Below are positions 24,387 to 34,249 of a stretch of DNA of 44,736 bases, piece after piece (position 1 is the first letter of the stretch; the number at the start of each line of letters is the position of its first letter). A model generated the notes under the pieces. It saw only the letters and a list, made by a program, of their open reading frames with translations, made no database searches and was not told the DNA's origin. The DNA comes from Bacteroidota bacterium. GTDB taxonomy: Bacteria; Bacteroidota; Bacteroidia; Chitinophagales; Chitinophagaceae. A program made the translations under genes and the position numbers. The stretch lies in assembly GCA_004292605.1 (NCBI GenBank), contig RDXK01000102.1, positions 1 to 44,736 of the forward strand, in the 5' to 3' direction.

Positions 24387-27300
24387 CTAAAAATCGATAC
24401 CCATAGCAAAATAGGAAACGGGCGAACCGCTGAAGAAACCGCTCATGGGCCAAGAAACATCAAACTTTAGGAAGTAGCCTAACAAAGTGCTACGAGCACC
24501 AAAGCCATAACCGCCGGCAAACGGACCGATACCACCAGCACGAATATTTACCGTGAGTGGGTTAGTACTGCTTAGCTGACCAAATGTTTGGCTTGGGCGG
24601 GCAATATTGCCTATGCCCCCTAACCATGCCGTACCTAAATCGGTAAACTGCACTAACTGCAAATTACGCAGGAAGGCATTGTTTACGGGCCTATTAAAGA
24701 AGGTAGAAAATATGGGTAACCGAAACTCGCTATTAAATACCATAGCATTGTTACCACGCTCTAAATTTTGGTTATAGCCACGCATGTTAATGGCTAAGCT
24801 TTGGAAGGCCACGGTAACATCGGTAGGTGGTGGAGCATTGTTAAAACGTGGGTTTATCCATCCATCTACACCACCTAAGTAGTACAGAATTTTAGCATCA
24901 CCAAAACTGAAATCGCCAGCGGCACGGCCCGCCCAAATAAAGTTGCGATAAATAGGTATGTACTTTCGCACATCGTACCCAATATTATAGGTTTGCTTAC
25001 CTCGTAGGCTACTGCCTTTGCCGGTAGGCATATTCATATCAATATAAACTTTATAGCGTAGGCCATTCCAAATATTGAGGGCTTTGTTGATGGTATTATC
25101 GTGTACATATTCAAAGCGGGTAACTATAGAACTACCTACGGAATCGGGGATACCAAGGCCGGCCCTATCAGGATCACCAGTGAAAATATTGAACGGGCGA
25201 ATAACGCCTCTATCTGTACGGTAGGCCACGGTGGCTCTAAAGCTTTTTACTTCATTCAGGGGTAAGGTAGCGTTAAGCTGGTACAAACTAGTGATCATGT
25301 TGTTACCATAACGGGCGTTAACACCGGTAAAAAAGTTTTGGAAATTGGTAATATTGCTACGGTAGTAGGTAACACCCCAATCTATTTTCCGGCGTACGTT
25401 TTGGAAGCTCAAAAACACATCCTTATCGCGTAGGCTGTTAAACCCTAAACGGTAGCCGCCTATGAATTTAATATCTTCCAGTAAATCGCTTACACCTACT
25501 CTAAAGCTCCAGTTTAAATCGTTACCGTTGTTTAACTGTATGGGGCCAGCACCACGGGCATAGGGCTGGTAGCGGTTAATAAGTATATTATTGGTGATAC
25601 CTGCCAAAACAAAATCGGTACTAAATTTCAGTCGGTAATTAAATAGTTTGCTTTGCTGTAGTGTGTTAGGTTTTACTTGTACCAAACCGCCGGTGCGTGG
25701 TAGGTTATTAATAACACTATCAGCAGCATCGTCTTCAAATCCGTTTTGAAAAACTTTAGCCTTTATTTTATCGGCTTGTGGTAGCGGTGCGTAAGGATTG
25801 CCCATTCTATCGGTACCGCCACTATTATTATCAAAACTGGTGGCCCTAGCTTGCTGTATTACTTTACGCATATAATTGCTGGGTACTGCGTTGATATTTC
25901 TTTTGCGTAGGGTGCTACTATCTACCCGTAGTTTGTACAAATACTTATCGGTACCCTCTTGCCGCGTTTCAGTAACCAAACCTTTATCGCCTGCTATACG
26001 GGTTTCTATCAAGTTAGTAGCGTAGTTAGTAATAGGAAAAGTATAGGTACTATCCTTAAATACTTGAAAAAAGCTTACGCTATCGGGCTCTTGTTTGTTC
26101 CAGGCAGCAAGGGTGCTATCGAATTCTTTGGCGGATGGATTTCTTAACAATTCTTCACCGATATAATACAGCGTATCTACGCCATTACGGGCCGTGCTAA
26201 AAAAGCCTGCCCAGCGGTTAGCAATACCATTTTCATCGGCCACAAAAGTGAAGTGATTATTATTGTACTGCATGGGAAAGCGAGCATTGCCGTAAGTAAG
26301 GTTGGTAAGTTGGCTTACTTGTTTTAAATCGCTTTTATTAAAATTATCTATCAAAAACACATTAAAATTATATCGACTAGGTAAAACGGTATCGGCATTT
26401 ACCGCATTAGAACCTGGGCGATTACTGGAGAACAATATACCGCTACGGTTAGGGAAACTTACAAACGAGGGATTCAAATCGTCGTACACATCGTTGGTCA
26501 TTTGTGTAAGCTTGTTTCGCTCTATATCGTACGTGTAAATATCGGAGTGGCCGTTTTTAGTGGCACTTAGCAATAGTGTATTAGCATTGAGCATAAAGCT
26601 AGCATCTAACACCTGATCTACATCGGTAATTACTTGTTTAAAGCGTTTTATTTTGGCTACCACATCGTACACAAACATATTGATGGCTCCTTCCTTCCAG
26701 TAAAGTACTAGTAAACGTGTGCCTTTATTATCCCATGCTAAAATGGGGTAATTGGGGTTAATATCGCCCTGGCGGGTACGTACACCATAGCTTATCAGGG
26801 TTTTAGGATCTTCATAATTCAGCACCAATTTAGCACTGTACACACCCTTGTTAAATTCTACATAAGCATAATCGTTGCTTTTAGGATTGGGGTTGGCTTG
26901 AAAGCGGAAGAAATCTTTCTTAGTTATATCTTCTACAATGCTAAGCTTGCCCTTAGGGGTGTTTTTACGCTTTTTTATATCCTCGGTGTATTTGGTGTTT
27001 TGGTATTCCATAAACTCCTTCAATACATCCTTAAATTTCTTCTTGCAAATTTTATAACTGGCGCTGTTTAGGTTTTTATACAAGCGAGCTAGGTATAGGA
27101 AATACCCTACGTTTTCTCGTTTATACACTTCATCTATATACCACCAAAAGGCATGACCCGCCAATTCGGGTTTTTCAAAAGCAAACTGATAAAAGTTTTT
27201 ATAAGTTTCGCCCAGCATGGCATTTTTAAGAGCATCGTCGCGTTCCACACTCCATCTTTCGGCTACGTAATAAATATAGCCTTCGGTGAGCCATTTGGGT

Positions 27301-27815
27301 AAATCGAGCAAAGCTTGGTTACTGGCTATTTCACCCAAATCGTCGCCAAATAAAATATTCTCTGTCAGAATTTTGGCTATGCCTTGGCGTATTTGTTTAC
27401 GTAGATTTTGGTGGTTGCCATCAAAATATACAATGATTTTGTTGTTCACCAATTTGGTAACGCCACCGCTACTTTGCCAATCGGTTCCGAGGCCTATATT
27501 GGTACTCTTATAATCGTCGTAAGAATTGTATACCACAATGTTTCCTCGGCGTTGCAAACTATATTCTACTTGTTCCTCTATACCGCCTAATTCCTCCTCA
27601 GCTATTTGGGTAACAAATTTGCCTAGTTCCAAACCACCTTGGTTAAAATAAGTATTGAAGTTGGGCGACTGGTACAGTTTCCAATCGAACTTTTTATACT
27701 GCATTCGGTTTTTACCAAACGTAACCGCGTTTACCTGTGCGGTGCCCGTTTGCAGCATACTTACAAAAAAACTCACGAAAAGTAGTAAACCTATTCTATG
27801 CCCACTAAATTGCAT
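24387..27815 (-). CDS. Giant TolB-like beta-propeller and outer-membrane barrel protein
   Basis: The ATG at 27815 (MQFSGHRIGLLLFV) starts the signal peptide; a TTG two codons earlier is not needed. 1142 residues. After the signal peptide comes a peptidase_MA-like domain (about 50-290 in this numbering) with PKWLTEGYIYYVAERW, the zinc-ligand helix region of gluzincins, but the position of HExxH reads IRQGIAKILTE, so no catalytic HExxH is visible. A WD40/TolB-like propeller follows (about 300-620; SDIYTYDIERNKLTQMT, ILFSSNRPGSN). The C-terminal half is strand-rich and ends like an outer-membrane barrel (PVSYFAMGIDF). The architecture is known in Bacteroidota but function is unclear; a surface scaffold is my inference. 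Confidence 0.8.
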   Translation of the reverse strand: MQFSGHRIGLLLFVSFFVSMLQTGTAQVNAVTFGKNRMQYKKFDWKLYQSPNFNTYFNQGGLELGKFVTQIAEEELGGIEEQVEYSLQRRGNIVVYNSYDDYKSTNIGLGTDWQSSGGVTKLVNNKIIVYFDGNHQNLRKQIRQGIAKILTENILFGDDLGEIASNQALLDLPKWLTEGYIYYVAERWSVERDDALKNAMLGETYKNFYQFAFEKPELAGHAFWWYIDEVYKRENVGYFLYLARLYKNLNSASYKICKKKFKDVLKEFMEYQNTKYTEDIKKRKNTPKGKLSIVEDITKKDFFRFQANPNPKSNDYAYVEFNKGVYSAKLVLNYEDPKTLISYGVRTRQGDINPNYPILAWDNKGTRLLVLYWKEGAINMFVYDVVAKIKRFKQVITDVDQVLDASFMLNANTLLLSATKNGHSDIYTYDIERNKLTQMTNDVYDDLNPSFVSFPNRSGILFSSNRPGSNAVNADTVLPSRYNFNVFLIDNFNKSDLKQVSQLTNLTYGNARFPMQYNNNHFTFVADENGIANRWAGFFSTARNGVDTLYYIGEELLRNPSAKEFDSTLAAWNKQEPDSVSFFQVFKDSTYTFPITNYATNLIETRIAGDKGLVTETRQEGTDKYLYKLRVDSSTLRKRNINAVPSNYMRKVIQQARATSFDNNSGGTDRMGNPYAPLPQADKIKAKVFQNGFEDDAADSVINNLPRTGGLVQVKPNTLQQSKLFNYRLKFSTDFVLAGITNNILINRYQPYARGAGPIQLNNGNDLNWSFRVGVSDLLEDIKFIGGYRLGFNSLRDKDVFLSFQNVRRKIDWGVTYYRSNITNFQNFFTGVNARYGNNMITSLYQLNATLPLNEVKSFRATVAYRTDRGVIRPFNIFTGDPDRAGLGIPDSVGSSIVTRFEYVHDNTINKALNIWNGLRYKVYIDMNMPTGKGSSLRGKQTYNIGYDVRKYIPIYRNFIWAGRAAGDFSFGDAKILYYLGGVDGWINPRFNNAPPPTDVTVAFQSLAINMRGYNQNLERGNNAMVFNSEFRLPIFSTFFNRPVNNAFLRNLQLVQFTDLGTAWLGGIGNIARPSQTFGQLSSTNPLTVNIRAGGIGPFAGGYGFGARSTLLGYFLKFDVSWPMSGFFSGSPVSYFAMGIDF

Positions 27816-27874
27816 ATACAATTTTATTATTGTTTAAAAGTACTATAAACGCATTAAATATACCCAATACTAGC

Positions 27875-28510
27875 ATGTTAAACGTACATAGGTTTATGTT
27901 TAGTCCCATACAGGAGAATACTTACGTAATTTCTACCGAAGATGGTTTGGCCGCCATAGTAGATCCGGGCTGCTATTTTGAAGCAGAAAGGCTACGCCTG
28001 CAGCAGTTTATAACCCAGCAAAACCTTACAGTAAAATATTTGATAAACACCCACTGCCATTTAGACCATGTATTTGGCAACAAGTTTATAGCAGCCACCT
28101 ACCAAGTAGTGCCGCATTTACACAGTTTAGAAAAAATGATGCTTAGCTATGCACCTACTAGCGGCGAAAAATGGGGCTTACCTTTTGAAAACTATGAAGG
28201 CCCCACTGTGGATATAGCCGAGGGTGATATTTTAAAGCTAGGCTTAGATGATTTGAAAATATTGTTTGTACCGGGCCATTCTCCAGGGCATATTTGTTTA
28301 TACCATGAGCCGCAAGGTTTTGTAATAGCCGGCGACACTCTTTTTAAAGAAAGTATTGGCCGAACCGATTTACCCATGGGCCACCACGCCACACTGGTAA
28401 AAGCTATTCAGGAAAAATTATTTTCATTGCCCGATGAAACGGTGGTATACCCAGGCCATGGGGAGAGCACTACCATTGGTTGGGAGAAACAGCATAACCC
28501 GTTTATGTAA
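27875..28510 (+). CDS. MBL-fold hydrolase, glyoxalase II-like
   Basis: The ATG at 27875 (MLNVHRFMFSPIQENTYV) is the natural start; an upstream TTG reading adds 15 residues. 211 residues. Metallo-beta-lactamase fold with His60-Cys-His62-Leu-Asp64-His65 (THCHLDH), a later GHSPGHICL and AGDTLF, and the final PGHG, giving the dinuclear metal site. It resembles the hydroxyacylglutathione-hydrolase-like group lacking the glutathione-binding C-terminus, so the substrate is a thioester or unknown. It converges with the next gene with only three bases between stops. Confidence 0.88.
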   Translation: MLNVHRFMFSPIQENTYVISTEDGLAAIVDPGCYFEAERLRLQQFITQQNLTVKYLINTHCHLDHVFGNKFIAATYQVVPHLHSLEKMMLSYAPTSGEKWGLPFENYEGPTVDIAEGDILKLGLDDLKILFVPGHSPGHICLYHEPQGFVIAGDTLFKESIGRTDLPMGHHATLVKAIQEKLFSLPDETVVYPGHGESTTIGWEKQHNPFM

Positions 28511-28513
28511 CTG

Positions 28514-30619
28514 TTATCTGTTGTAAGCCATCATAAAAATAGCACCCAAATTTTTGTGCGGCGGTACATAATCATTGAACATTTCATTGTTAGCAAAAGT
28601 TTTGCTGAGTTGCTTCCAAAGGCCGGGCCAGTATAAATCTTTCCCCTGCCGCAAATCTTCACAAATGTTGTTAATTAACCCTTGGTTAATCAATCCCGTT
28701 CCTACTTGTTTGCTAGCAATGATATGGGCTTCCGGACAAATTTTTAATACCTCATTCAGATTGTTATAACCACCACAACTACCCAATAATACCACTTTAG
28801 CGCTTGGTACCAACTGCTGTAAAGTACTACGTAAAAAATAGCTGTGGCCACGGTGTATAACCACGGTGGGCTCTATACCATTTTCCTGTAAATAGCTATT
28901 CATACGCTGCTGTGCTAAAGCATCTAAATTTTGTGTTTCATCTAGCGGTTTATTGGCATAAATAACTATGGGTGTGCCTTTAATGGATGTTACAGTGGCA
29001 AAATCGTCGTTTTGTACTATACGCCAATTGCCGTTTCTAAAATGGTTTAAAAAAGCACTATAAATGTTCATGCCATCTTTATCGCCATAAAAAAATTGCT
29101 GAATTACAATTTGCTTTTTCACAGTATCGGTTAATAATTTCTGTGGCATGGTATACACCGGTGGAATACCTAATTTTTCGGTTAGGTTTATACGCATACT
29201 AGTGTCGCTACTAGCAAAAATAGTTTGTAATATATAATACAATTTTTTACCCCGTTCATTGTTGGTAAGCAACGCCTGTTCATAGTTTTGCTGTACAGTA
29301 GCTAGTATTTGTTTTTGTATGGCAAGGTTGGCTATACTGCCGTAGCTATCGGCCACATCTACTGCATCTTCCAGGCTATTTGTTTTATCTAAACCATTTA
29401 CAAACGCTTGCAAAAGCACATCGGCGTTACCGGGTTTCATTGTGGCTAAAAATGCATCTAAAGTATTGTAGCCCGCTGCCATTTTTATCCATTTCTTGAA
29501 ATGATCAAAGCGTACACTCATCAGCAATTCATCGCCTGTAATGGGCTTCTTAGTTCCAAAAATTGCTTTGAAAACACCCAGATAGCTACTGGTATAAATT
29601 TCCTCCTCACCTTGTACACACAAGTAGTACAGCTGCTGTGGAGTAAGGCTTTGCAGTATATTAAACCGTACAGCATCGGACTCATCGTGCAGGGCATTGA
29701 TGGTATTTATAAACGTTTCCTTTGCTTGAATTTTTAAACGGGTTTGTAAGGCATTATACACCAATGGTGTATCCTGCTTACGCATACGGTTGGCATACTG
29801 TATAGCGGTTTCCACTAATAATTTATAATAAGCAATACTATCCTGCGAAATACTATCTATGGTAGCAATGCTGAGTTGGTTTTGGTAAACCCTATCTAAC
29901 ATAGGAAAGTATAAACGGCCACGCTTAAACTTGGCCATAGAAACTATGGTGCGTACCAAACTATCGGTGCTGTTGCGTATTAAACCACCCAAGGCATCGG
30001 TAGCTGCGGCAAAATTGTAAAACACATCAGGATTGTGCTTGGCAGCTATGGGTAGTAAATCGCTAGCAAAATACACGCTAGGGTTACGGCTTAATACGGG
30101 TAGAATTCTATCTTTATTAGCCACACATTCCTTGTACAATAAAATTTCTTTGCACTTAGGAACACTGGCATTGTCAGCAAAGCAATAGCTGCTTAATAAA
30201 ATATTACCAATAGCTATGGTGTTGGCCTCAATTACCGGCTCTAAACTAGCAGCAGTTTGCTGTAAAGGAATAGCTTCTGCAAAGGCGTTTAGTAGTGTAG
30301 GTAAATCTTTCGCAGCAATACGCCTAGTTTTTACATCGGTAATATATTTACTCAAAACATCTTCCAACCCACGCAGGTAGGAAATTTTCTGGTTGTTAGT
30401 CAATGCAGTATCCCGTTCAAAAAAAGCTTGAAATTGAAAAATATGGGCTACACTAGTAGTATCGGCAGGTAGAAACTGCTCAATAGTAGGCTTATGAGCG
30501 TCAATTTTTTCATGAAAAATTTTACGCATCAGCGGAATATTAGGAATAGAATCCGCCGTTTGTGCATAGCCAACTAAACCGCAACACCATAAAGCCAAAC
30601 AGAAAAATAACTTTGCCAT
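28514..30619 (-). CDS. Secreted protein with caspase-like C-terminal His/Cys pair
   Basis: 701 residues with a signal peptide (cleavage near GYAQ, residue 20). The middle (about 30-500) is helix-rich with no motif I recognise. The last 170 residues alternate strands and helices: TPIVIYANKP, TVVIHRGHSYFL and KVVLLGSCGGYNN. His592 in HRGHS and Cys615 in LGSCGG sit at the ends of successive strands, as the catalytic His and Cys do in caspase/gingipain/CHAT (clan CD) folds. Family and substrate are unknown; it may be a periplasmic or surface cysteine protease or a non-catalytic relative. It stands alone between a convergent hydrolase and a divergent two-component system. Confidence 0.7.
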   Translation of the reverse strand: MAKLFFCLALWCCGLVGYAQTADSIPNIPLMRKIFHEKIDAHKPTIEQFLPADTTSVAHIFQFQAFFERDTALTNNQKISYLRGLEDVLSKYITDVKTRRIAAKDLPTLLNAFAEAIPLQQTAASLEPVIEANTIAIGNILLSSYCFADNASVPKCKEILLYKECVANKDRILPVLSRNPSVYFASDLLPIAAKHNPDVFYNFAAATDALGGLIRNSTDSLVRTIVSMAKFKRGRLYFPMLDRVYQNQLSIATIDSISQDSIAYYKLLVETAIQYANRMRKQDTPLVYNALQTRLKIQAKETFINTINALHDESDAVRFNILQSLTPQQLYYLCVQGEEEIYTSSYLGVFKAIFGTKKPITGDELLMSVRFDHFKKWIKMAAGYNTLDAFLATMKPGNADVLLQAFVNGLDKTNSLEDAVDVADSYGSIANLAIQKQILATVQQNYEQALLTNNERGKKLYYILQTIFASSDTSMRINLTEKLGIPPVYTMPQKLLTDTVKKQIVIQQFFYGDKDGMNIYSAFLNHFRNGNWRIVQNDDFATVTSIKGTPIVIYANKPLDETQNLDALAQQRMNSYLQENGIEPTVVIHRGHSYFLRSTLQQLVPSAKVVLLGSCGGYNNLNEVLKICPEAHIIASKQVGTGLINQGLINNICEDLRQGKDLYWPGLWKQLSKTFANNEMFNDYVPPHKNLGAIFMMAYNR

Positions 30620-30671
30620 ATATAATTGGCAAAAATAGTTGCAAATTCACTTAACAAATTGATAATAAGCC

Positions 30672-30706
30672 TTTACAAGTTACTGTGAAGTAGAAAATTA
30701 TTTTTG
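30672..30706 (+). promoter_or_regulatory. Promoter of the two-component system
   Basis: TATTTTTG (30699-30706) fits TAnnTTTG, with TTTA at 30672-30675 as possible -33 element, 23 bases apart. The ATG of the response regulator follows 17 bases later. Confidence 0.5.
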
Positions 30707-30722
30707 TGTAAATAGATTGTTA

Positions 30723-31406
30723 ATGGAATCCAAGGCCAAAAAAATATTAATTGCGGATGATGAGCCCGATATTCTTGAAATTGTAAGCTACAATTTACAG
30801 AAAGAAGGGTACGATGTGTATACCGCCAAAGACGGACAAGAGGCTTTAGATATGGCCAAAATGCTGCAACCCGATTTGATTATTTTAGACATCATGATGC
30901 CCAAAAAAACGGGCATTGAAGTATGTGCTACCCTACGCAGTTTGCAAGCTTTTAAGGATACATTGATTATTTTCCTAACTGCGTTAAACGATGAAAGCTC
31001 CCATATAAAAGGTTTGGAAACTGGAGCCGACGATTATGTAAGCAAACCCATAAGCACTAAAATTTTGGTGAGTAGGGTAAATGCCATTTTTAGAAGAATT
31101 ATTAAGGATACTTCTATTGATAAATCTATTTCTATAGGCAATGTATTTATTGATCCTGTAATGTTTTTAGTACGCATCAATGAGCAAGATTTGGTACTAG
31201 CTAAAAAAGAATTTGAATTGTTGTATCTACTTGCTAGCAGACCGGGACGAGTATTTTTACGCAACGAAATTTTAAACCAAGTGTGGGGTGCCGAAGTAAT
31301 AGTAGGCGATAGAACCATAGATGTACATATCAGAAAAATTCGGCAAAAGTTGGGCATCGATTGTATTACCACCGTAAAAGGTGTGGGTTATAAATTTGAG
31401 TTATAA
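30723..31406 (+). CDS. OmpR/PhoB-type response regulator
   Basis: The ATG at 30723 (MESKAKKILIADDEP) is preferred over a TTG six bases upstream. 227 residues. Receiver domain with acidic ADDEPDI, phospho-Asp in IILDIMMPKKTG, Thr in FLTALN and Lys in YVSKPI; C-terminal winged-helix with LAKKEFELLYLLASRPG and RTIDVHIRKIRQKLG. It regulates transcription upon phosphorylation by the histidine kinase encoded 48 bases downstream. The pair resembles PhoB/PhoR, but the signal is unknown and no phosphate genes are here. Confidence 0.93.
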   Translation: MESKAKKILIADDEPDILEIVSYNLQKEGYDVYTAKDGQEALDMAKMLQPDLIILDIMMPKKTGIEVCATLRSLQAFKDTLIIFLTALNDESSHIKGLETGADDYVSKPISTKILVSRVNAIFRRIIKDTSIDKSISIGNVFIDPVMFLVRINEQDLVLAKKEFELLYLLASRPGRVFLRNEILNQVWGAEVIVGDRTIDVHIRKIRQKLGIDCITTVKGVGYKFEL

Positions 31407-31454
31407 CTGCTACAAAACGGCTTGGTTTGCGCTGGTTTGCTTACTTTGTAAAAC

Positions 31455-32507
31455 ATGTTTTCTACCAAAAACTTATCGCCGAATCAATTATCGGCACTTA
31501 CGGCATTGTGGCTGGCAGCCCCTATATCCATTGGTATTTATGTAATTAGTCCGAACGTACAAATAGCCCTTATAAGCTTTGGTGTAATTTATATAGGCTG
31601 TTTTTTACTTATAAAATGGGTACTAGAATGGTTTATTTATAGAAAAATAAAACTCATTTACAAGTTCATATTTCAAACCAAGGCCTCTAAAAAAGAGGAA
31701 ATGTATTACCGCTATATTTTGCCACAAAAAAGTATAGATGAAGTACGGGAAGATGTGGAACGCTGGGCCGTACAGCGCCGAAATGAAATAGAGGAATTAA
31801 AAAGTAACGAGGCCTACCGAAAAGAGTTTTTACAAAACCTTTCGCATGAATTTAAAACACCCGTTTTTGCCATTCAAGGCTATGTAGATACGTTGCTAGA
31901 TGGTGCTATGGAAAACCCTGCTTTGGCACAGCGATTTTTAGAAAACACCTCAAAAAATGTGCAACGCCTCTCTACCCTTTTGAACGATTTAGATGAAATA
32001 ACCAAACTTGAAAGTGGCGAACAACCCTTGTACAAGGAAAACTTTATTATTCAAGAAGTAATAAAAGAAGTGTTTGACGAACTTTCCATCAAAACCATGG
32101 CACGTCACATGCAAGTAAGCATAAAAAAGGGCTGTGAAGTACCCATAACCGTTTTTGCCGACCGTGATAAAATAAAACAAGTACTCACCAATTTAGTAGC
32201 CAATGCTACCAAGTATGGTAAGGAGTATGGCCAATTAGTTGCTAGCATTTATAAAACTGATGGCGAACATGTTTTGGTAGAAATTAGCGACGATGGTATG
32301 GGCATAGCGGAAGAACATTTGCCTCGGGTATTTGAGCGTTTTTATAGGACCGATAAAGGTAGAAGTAGAGATAAAGGTGGCTCTGGTTTGGGCCTAGCTA
32401 TTTGTAAACACATTATTGAAGCCCATGAAGAAACCATACATATACGTAGTAAATTAGATATTGGTACCACCGTAGGTTTTACCATAAGTGCTAAAAAGGA
32501 AGGCTAA
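31455..32507 (+). CDS. Sensor histidine kinase, PhoR-like
   Basis: 350 residues. Two membrane helices near the N-terminus (about 13-30 and 36-55) enclose only a few external residues, so there is no periplasmic sensor domain and no clear PAS. HisKA domain with phospho-acceptor His131 in LSHEFKTP, then HATPase_c with N box NLVANATKYG, DDGMGIAEEHLP and GSGLGLAICKH. Partner of the response regulator upstream. Its stop overlaps the stop of the convergent recO by four bases. Confidence 0.92.
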   Translation: MFSTKNLSPNQLSALTALWLAAPISIGIYVISPNVQIALISFGVIYIGCFLLIKWVLEWFIYRKIKLIYKFIFQTKASKKEEMYYRYILPQKSIDEVREDVERWAVQRRNEIEELKSNEAYRKEFLQNLSHEFKTPVFAIQGYVDTLLDGAMENPALAQRFLENTSKNVQRLSTLLNDLDEITKLESGEQPLYKENFIIQEVIKEVFDELSIKTMARHMQVSIKKGCEVPITVFADRDKIKQVLTNLVANATKYGKEYGQLVASIYKTDGEHVLVEISDDGMGIAEEHLPRVFERFYRTDKGRSRDKGGSGLGLAICKHIIEAHEETIHIRSKLDIGTTVGFTISAKKEG

Positions 32508-33250
32508 CTTAATACAGTACGTACAATGGGTAGAGATTGTAGTGCTGTGAAATTAGGCACATGCAATTGTAAAAAATATAAGTACTGATCTAGCGTATAA
32601 TTTCGTTGGGCGTGGGGTAAACGTATAAGCAATAAATCGCTCATATTTTCTAAGCGTTGTAGCGTATGTATTACCTCTGCACTTTGGTCGGATACATAAT
32701 GTGGGTGAAGCGGTGTATTGGCCACAAATCGGCCCAAGGAAAAATCTATCACCGTAGTATCGGCGGAATATTCACCTAGAATTTGAAAGCCTAAATTTTT
32801 ACAAATACACACTAAAAAGTATAGTGGTAAAATGGCTGTAAGTGGCTTATCGGCCTGCTCCAGAACCAACCAAATTTTTTCAAGTAGTAAAAACACATCT
32901 TGCTGTGGTAATGTGGAATTGTGTAGGCATTTGTATACACACTCCACCATAAAAATACATACCGCATTTTTAGTAATATCTAAATGTATATTAGGTAAAA
33001 TATGTAACCACTGTACTTCCTTTACAAACTGAAGTTGTTTGCTAGGATGCTCGTAAATAGTAAGCTCTACAAAACTACCGGGCTGAAAATACAAAGCCTT
33101 TCCGGAGCGTTTTTTAGTGGCTGTTCGTGCTCCTTTTACCATGTAGGATTGTACACCATACTGCCGCGTAAAAACAGAAACCACCAAGCTAGTATCGCCA
33201 TACTTTACTGCTTTCAAAACCAATCCGCTTGTGGTTACCTGCACGCTCAT
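32504..33250 (-). CDS. recO: DNA repair protein RecO
   Basis: 248 residues. N-terminal OB fold with TTSGLVLKAVKYGDTSLVV and RQYGVQSYMVKGAR, followed by the helical domain. RecO helps load RecA on SSB-coated DNA with RecR. The cysteine-bearing zinc site of some RecO proteins is not obvious (VCICKNLGFQ has two cysteines only). Convergent with the histidine kinase gene, overlapping by four bases at the stops. Confidence 0.9.
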   Translation of the reverse strand: MSVQVTTSGLVLKAVKYGDTSLVVSVFTRQYGVQSYMVKGARTATKKRSGKALYFQPGSFVELTIYEHPSKQLQFVKEVQWLHILPNIHLDITKNAVCIFMVECVYKCLHNSTLPQQDVFLLLEKIWLVLEQADKPLTAILPLYFLVCICKNLGFQILGEYSADTTVIDFSLGRFVANTPLHPHYVSDQSAEVIHTLQRLENMSDLLLIRLPHAQRNYTLDQYLYFLQLHVPNFTALQSLPIVRTVLS

Positions 33251-33376
33251 GCTGCTAAAGTAGCCAAACTAAATAGCCACTAAAACTAATTTTTTCCAAT
33301 AATGGTAAATGGTTTTTACGTATTTCAATACTACACCCATACTACCGCTACCTACCTTGCTAAAAAAAATAAATGT

Positions 33377-33700
33377 ATGCGATACTGTTGGGTACAGAAC
33401 AAACTAGGCTACGTGGTGGAGTGTGTGCACTGCCAGCAAATGCAAATAGCGTTTGGCACCAGCTGCTTTACCATTGCATCGCATCGGTTTCATCATCTTT
33501 TGGCCAATGTAATCAAGCTAGTTGCGGCCGGTAACTGCCCCCATAACAGCTGTATACAAAAAACTAACTTTATAGAGTTACCAGCAGATGGCTATTTTTT
33601 AGGCTTAACCCCAAGTGAATTACAGGCGTTTTATACCCTATTAGATTCCGCCGATACTGAACGAAAAATATTTAACTTGCAACAATTAATACAACTATAA
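33377..33700 (+). CDS. Small hypothetical protein with Cys pair, DUF6686-like
   Basis: The ATG at 33377 (MRYCWVQNKLGYVVEC) gives a compact 107-residue protein; an upstream in-frame start adds 25 residues of doubtful value. No signal peptide. A CVHCQQMQIAFG segment (CxxC) is followed by SHRFHHLLANV, a pattern I recall from a Bacteroidota family of unknown function, possibly DUF6686; the name is uncertain. The TAA overlaps the ATG of the DUF4920 gene by one base, so the two are translationally coupled. Confidence 0.6.
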   Translation: MRYCWVQNKLGYVVECVHCQQMQIAFGTSCFTIASHRFHHLLANVIKLVAAGNCPHNSCIQKTNFIELPADGYFLGLTPSELQAFYTLLDSADTERKIFNLQQLIQL

Positions 33701-34173
33701 TGATGAAATCAATTGTAACCAGTTTTTTTGTACTTGCTAGTTCAGCGGTAAGTATAGCACAGCCGCCTGCGGGTAAAGCCAAAACAGGCGATTTTTATGG
33801 TAAAGATATCTCTACAGAAAACGTAAAACCATTAGAGGAATTTATTACCCAACTTACGCCAAACCAAAAGTTAAGTGTAGTGGCACAAGCCACTGTAACC
33901 GATGTGTGCAGTAAAAAAGGCTGTTGGATTACGTTAGCAATGCCTAACGGACAAACAGCTTTTGTAAAAATGAAAGACTACGCATTTTTTGTACCAGTAG
34001 CTGCCAAAGGAAAAACCGTAGTAATTGAGGGTACTTTAGAAGAAAAAGTTACCAGCGTAGAGGAGTTAAAACATTATGCGGAAGATGCTAAAAAACCCAA
34101 GGCAGAAATTGATGCCATTACCGAGCCTAAAAAAGAGTATAAGTTAATGGCTAGCGGTATAAAAGTTATTTAA
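33700..34173 (+). CDS. DUF4920 family secreted protein
   Basis: 157 residues with a signal peptide (cleavage near SIAQ, about residue 20). The body contains VTDVCSKKGCWITLAMP, the two-cysteine signature of DUF4920, and an OB-like strand set (VKMKDYAFFVP, GKTVVIEGTLEE). Function is not established; the cysteine pair could bind metal or form a disulfide. Start could be the ATG at 33700 or 33703. A terminator follows. Confidence 0.82.
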   Translation: MMKSIVTSFFVLASSAVSIAQPPAGKAKTGDFYGKDISTENVKPLEEFITQLTPNQKLSVVAQATVTDVCSKKGCWITLAMPNGQTAFVKMKDYAFFVPVAAKGKTVVIEGTLEEKVTSVEELKHYAEDAKKPKAEIDAITEPKKEYKLMASGIKVI

Positions 34174-34193
34174 TAAAAAACTGTTTTTAATAG

Positions 34194-34226
34194 AAAAGGC
34201 TGTTTCGGTTTGAAACAGCCTTTTTT
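34194..34226. terminator. Bidirectional terminator
   Basis: AAAAGGCTGTTTC (34194-34206) pairs with GAAACAGCC and T-run (34212-34226), 5-base loop. Separates the DUF4920 gene from the convergent ferritin gene. Confidence 0.85.
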
Positions 34227-34249
34227 GTAACTATTATTTTTATGGCGGG

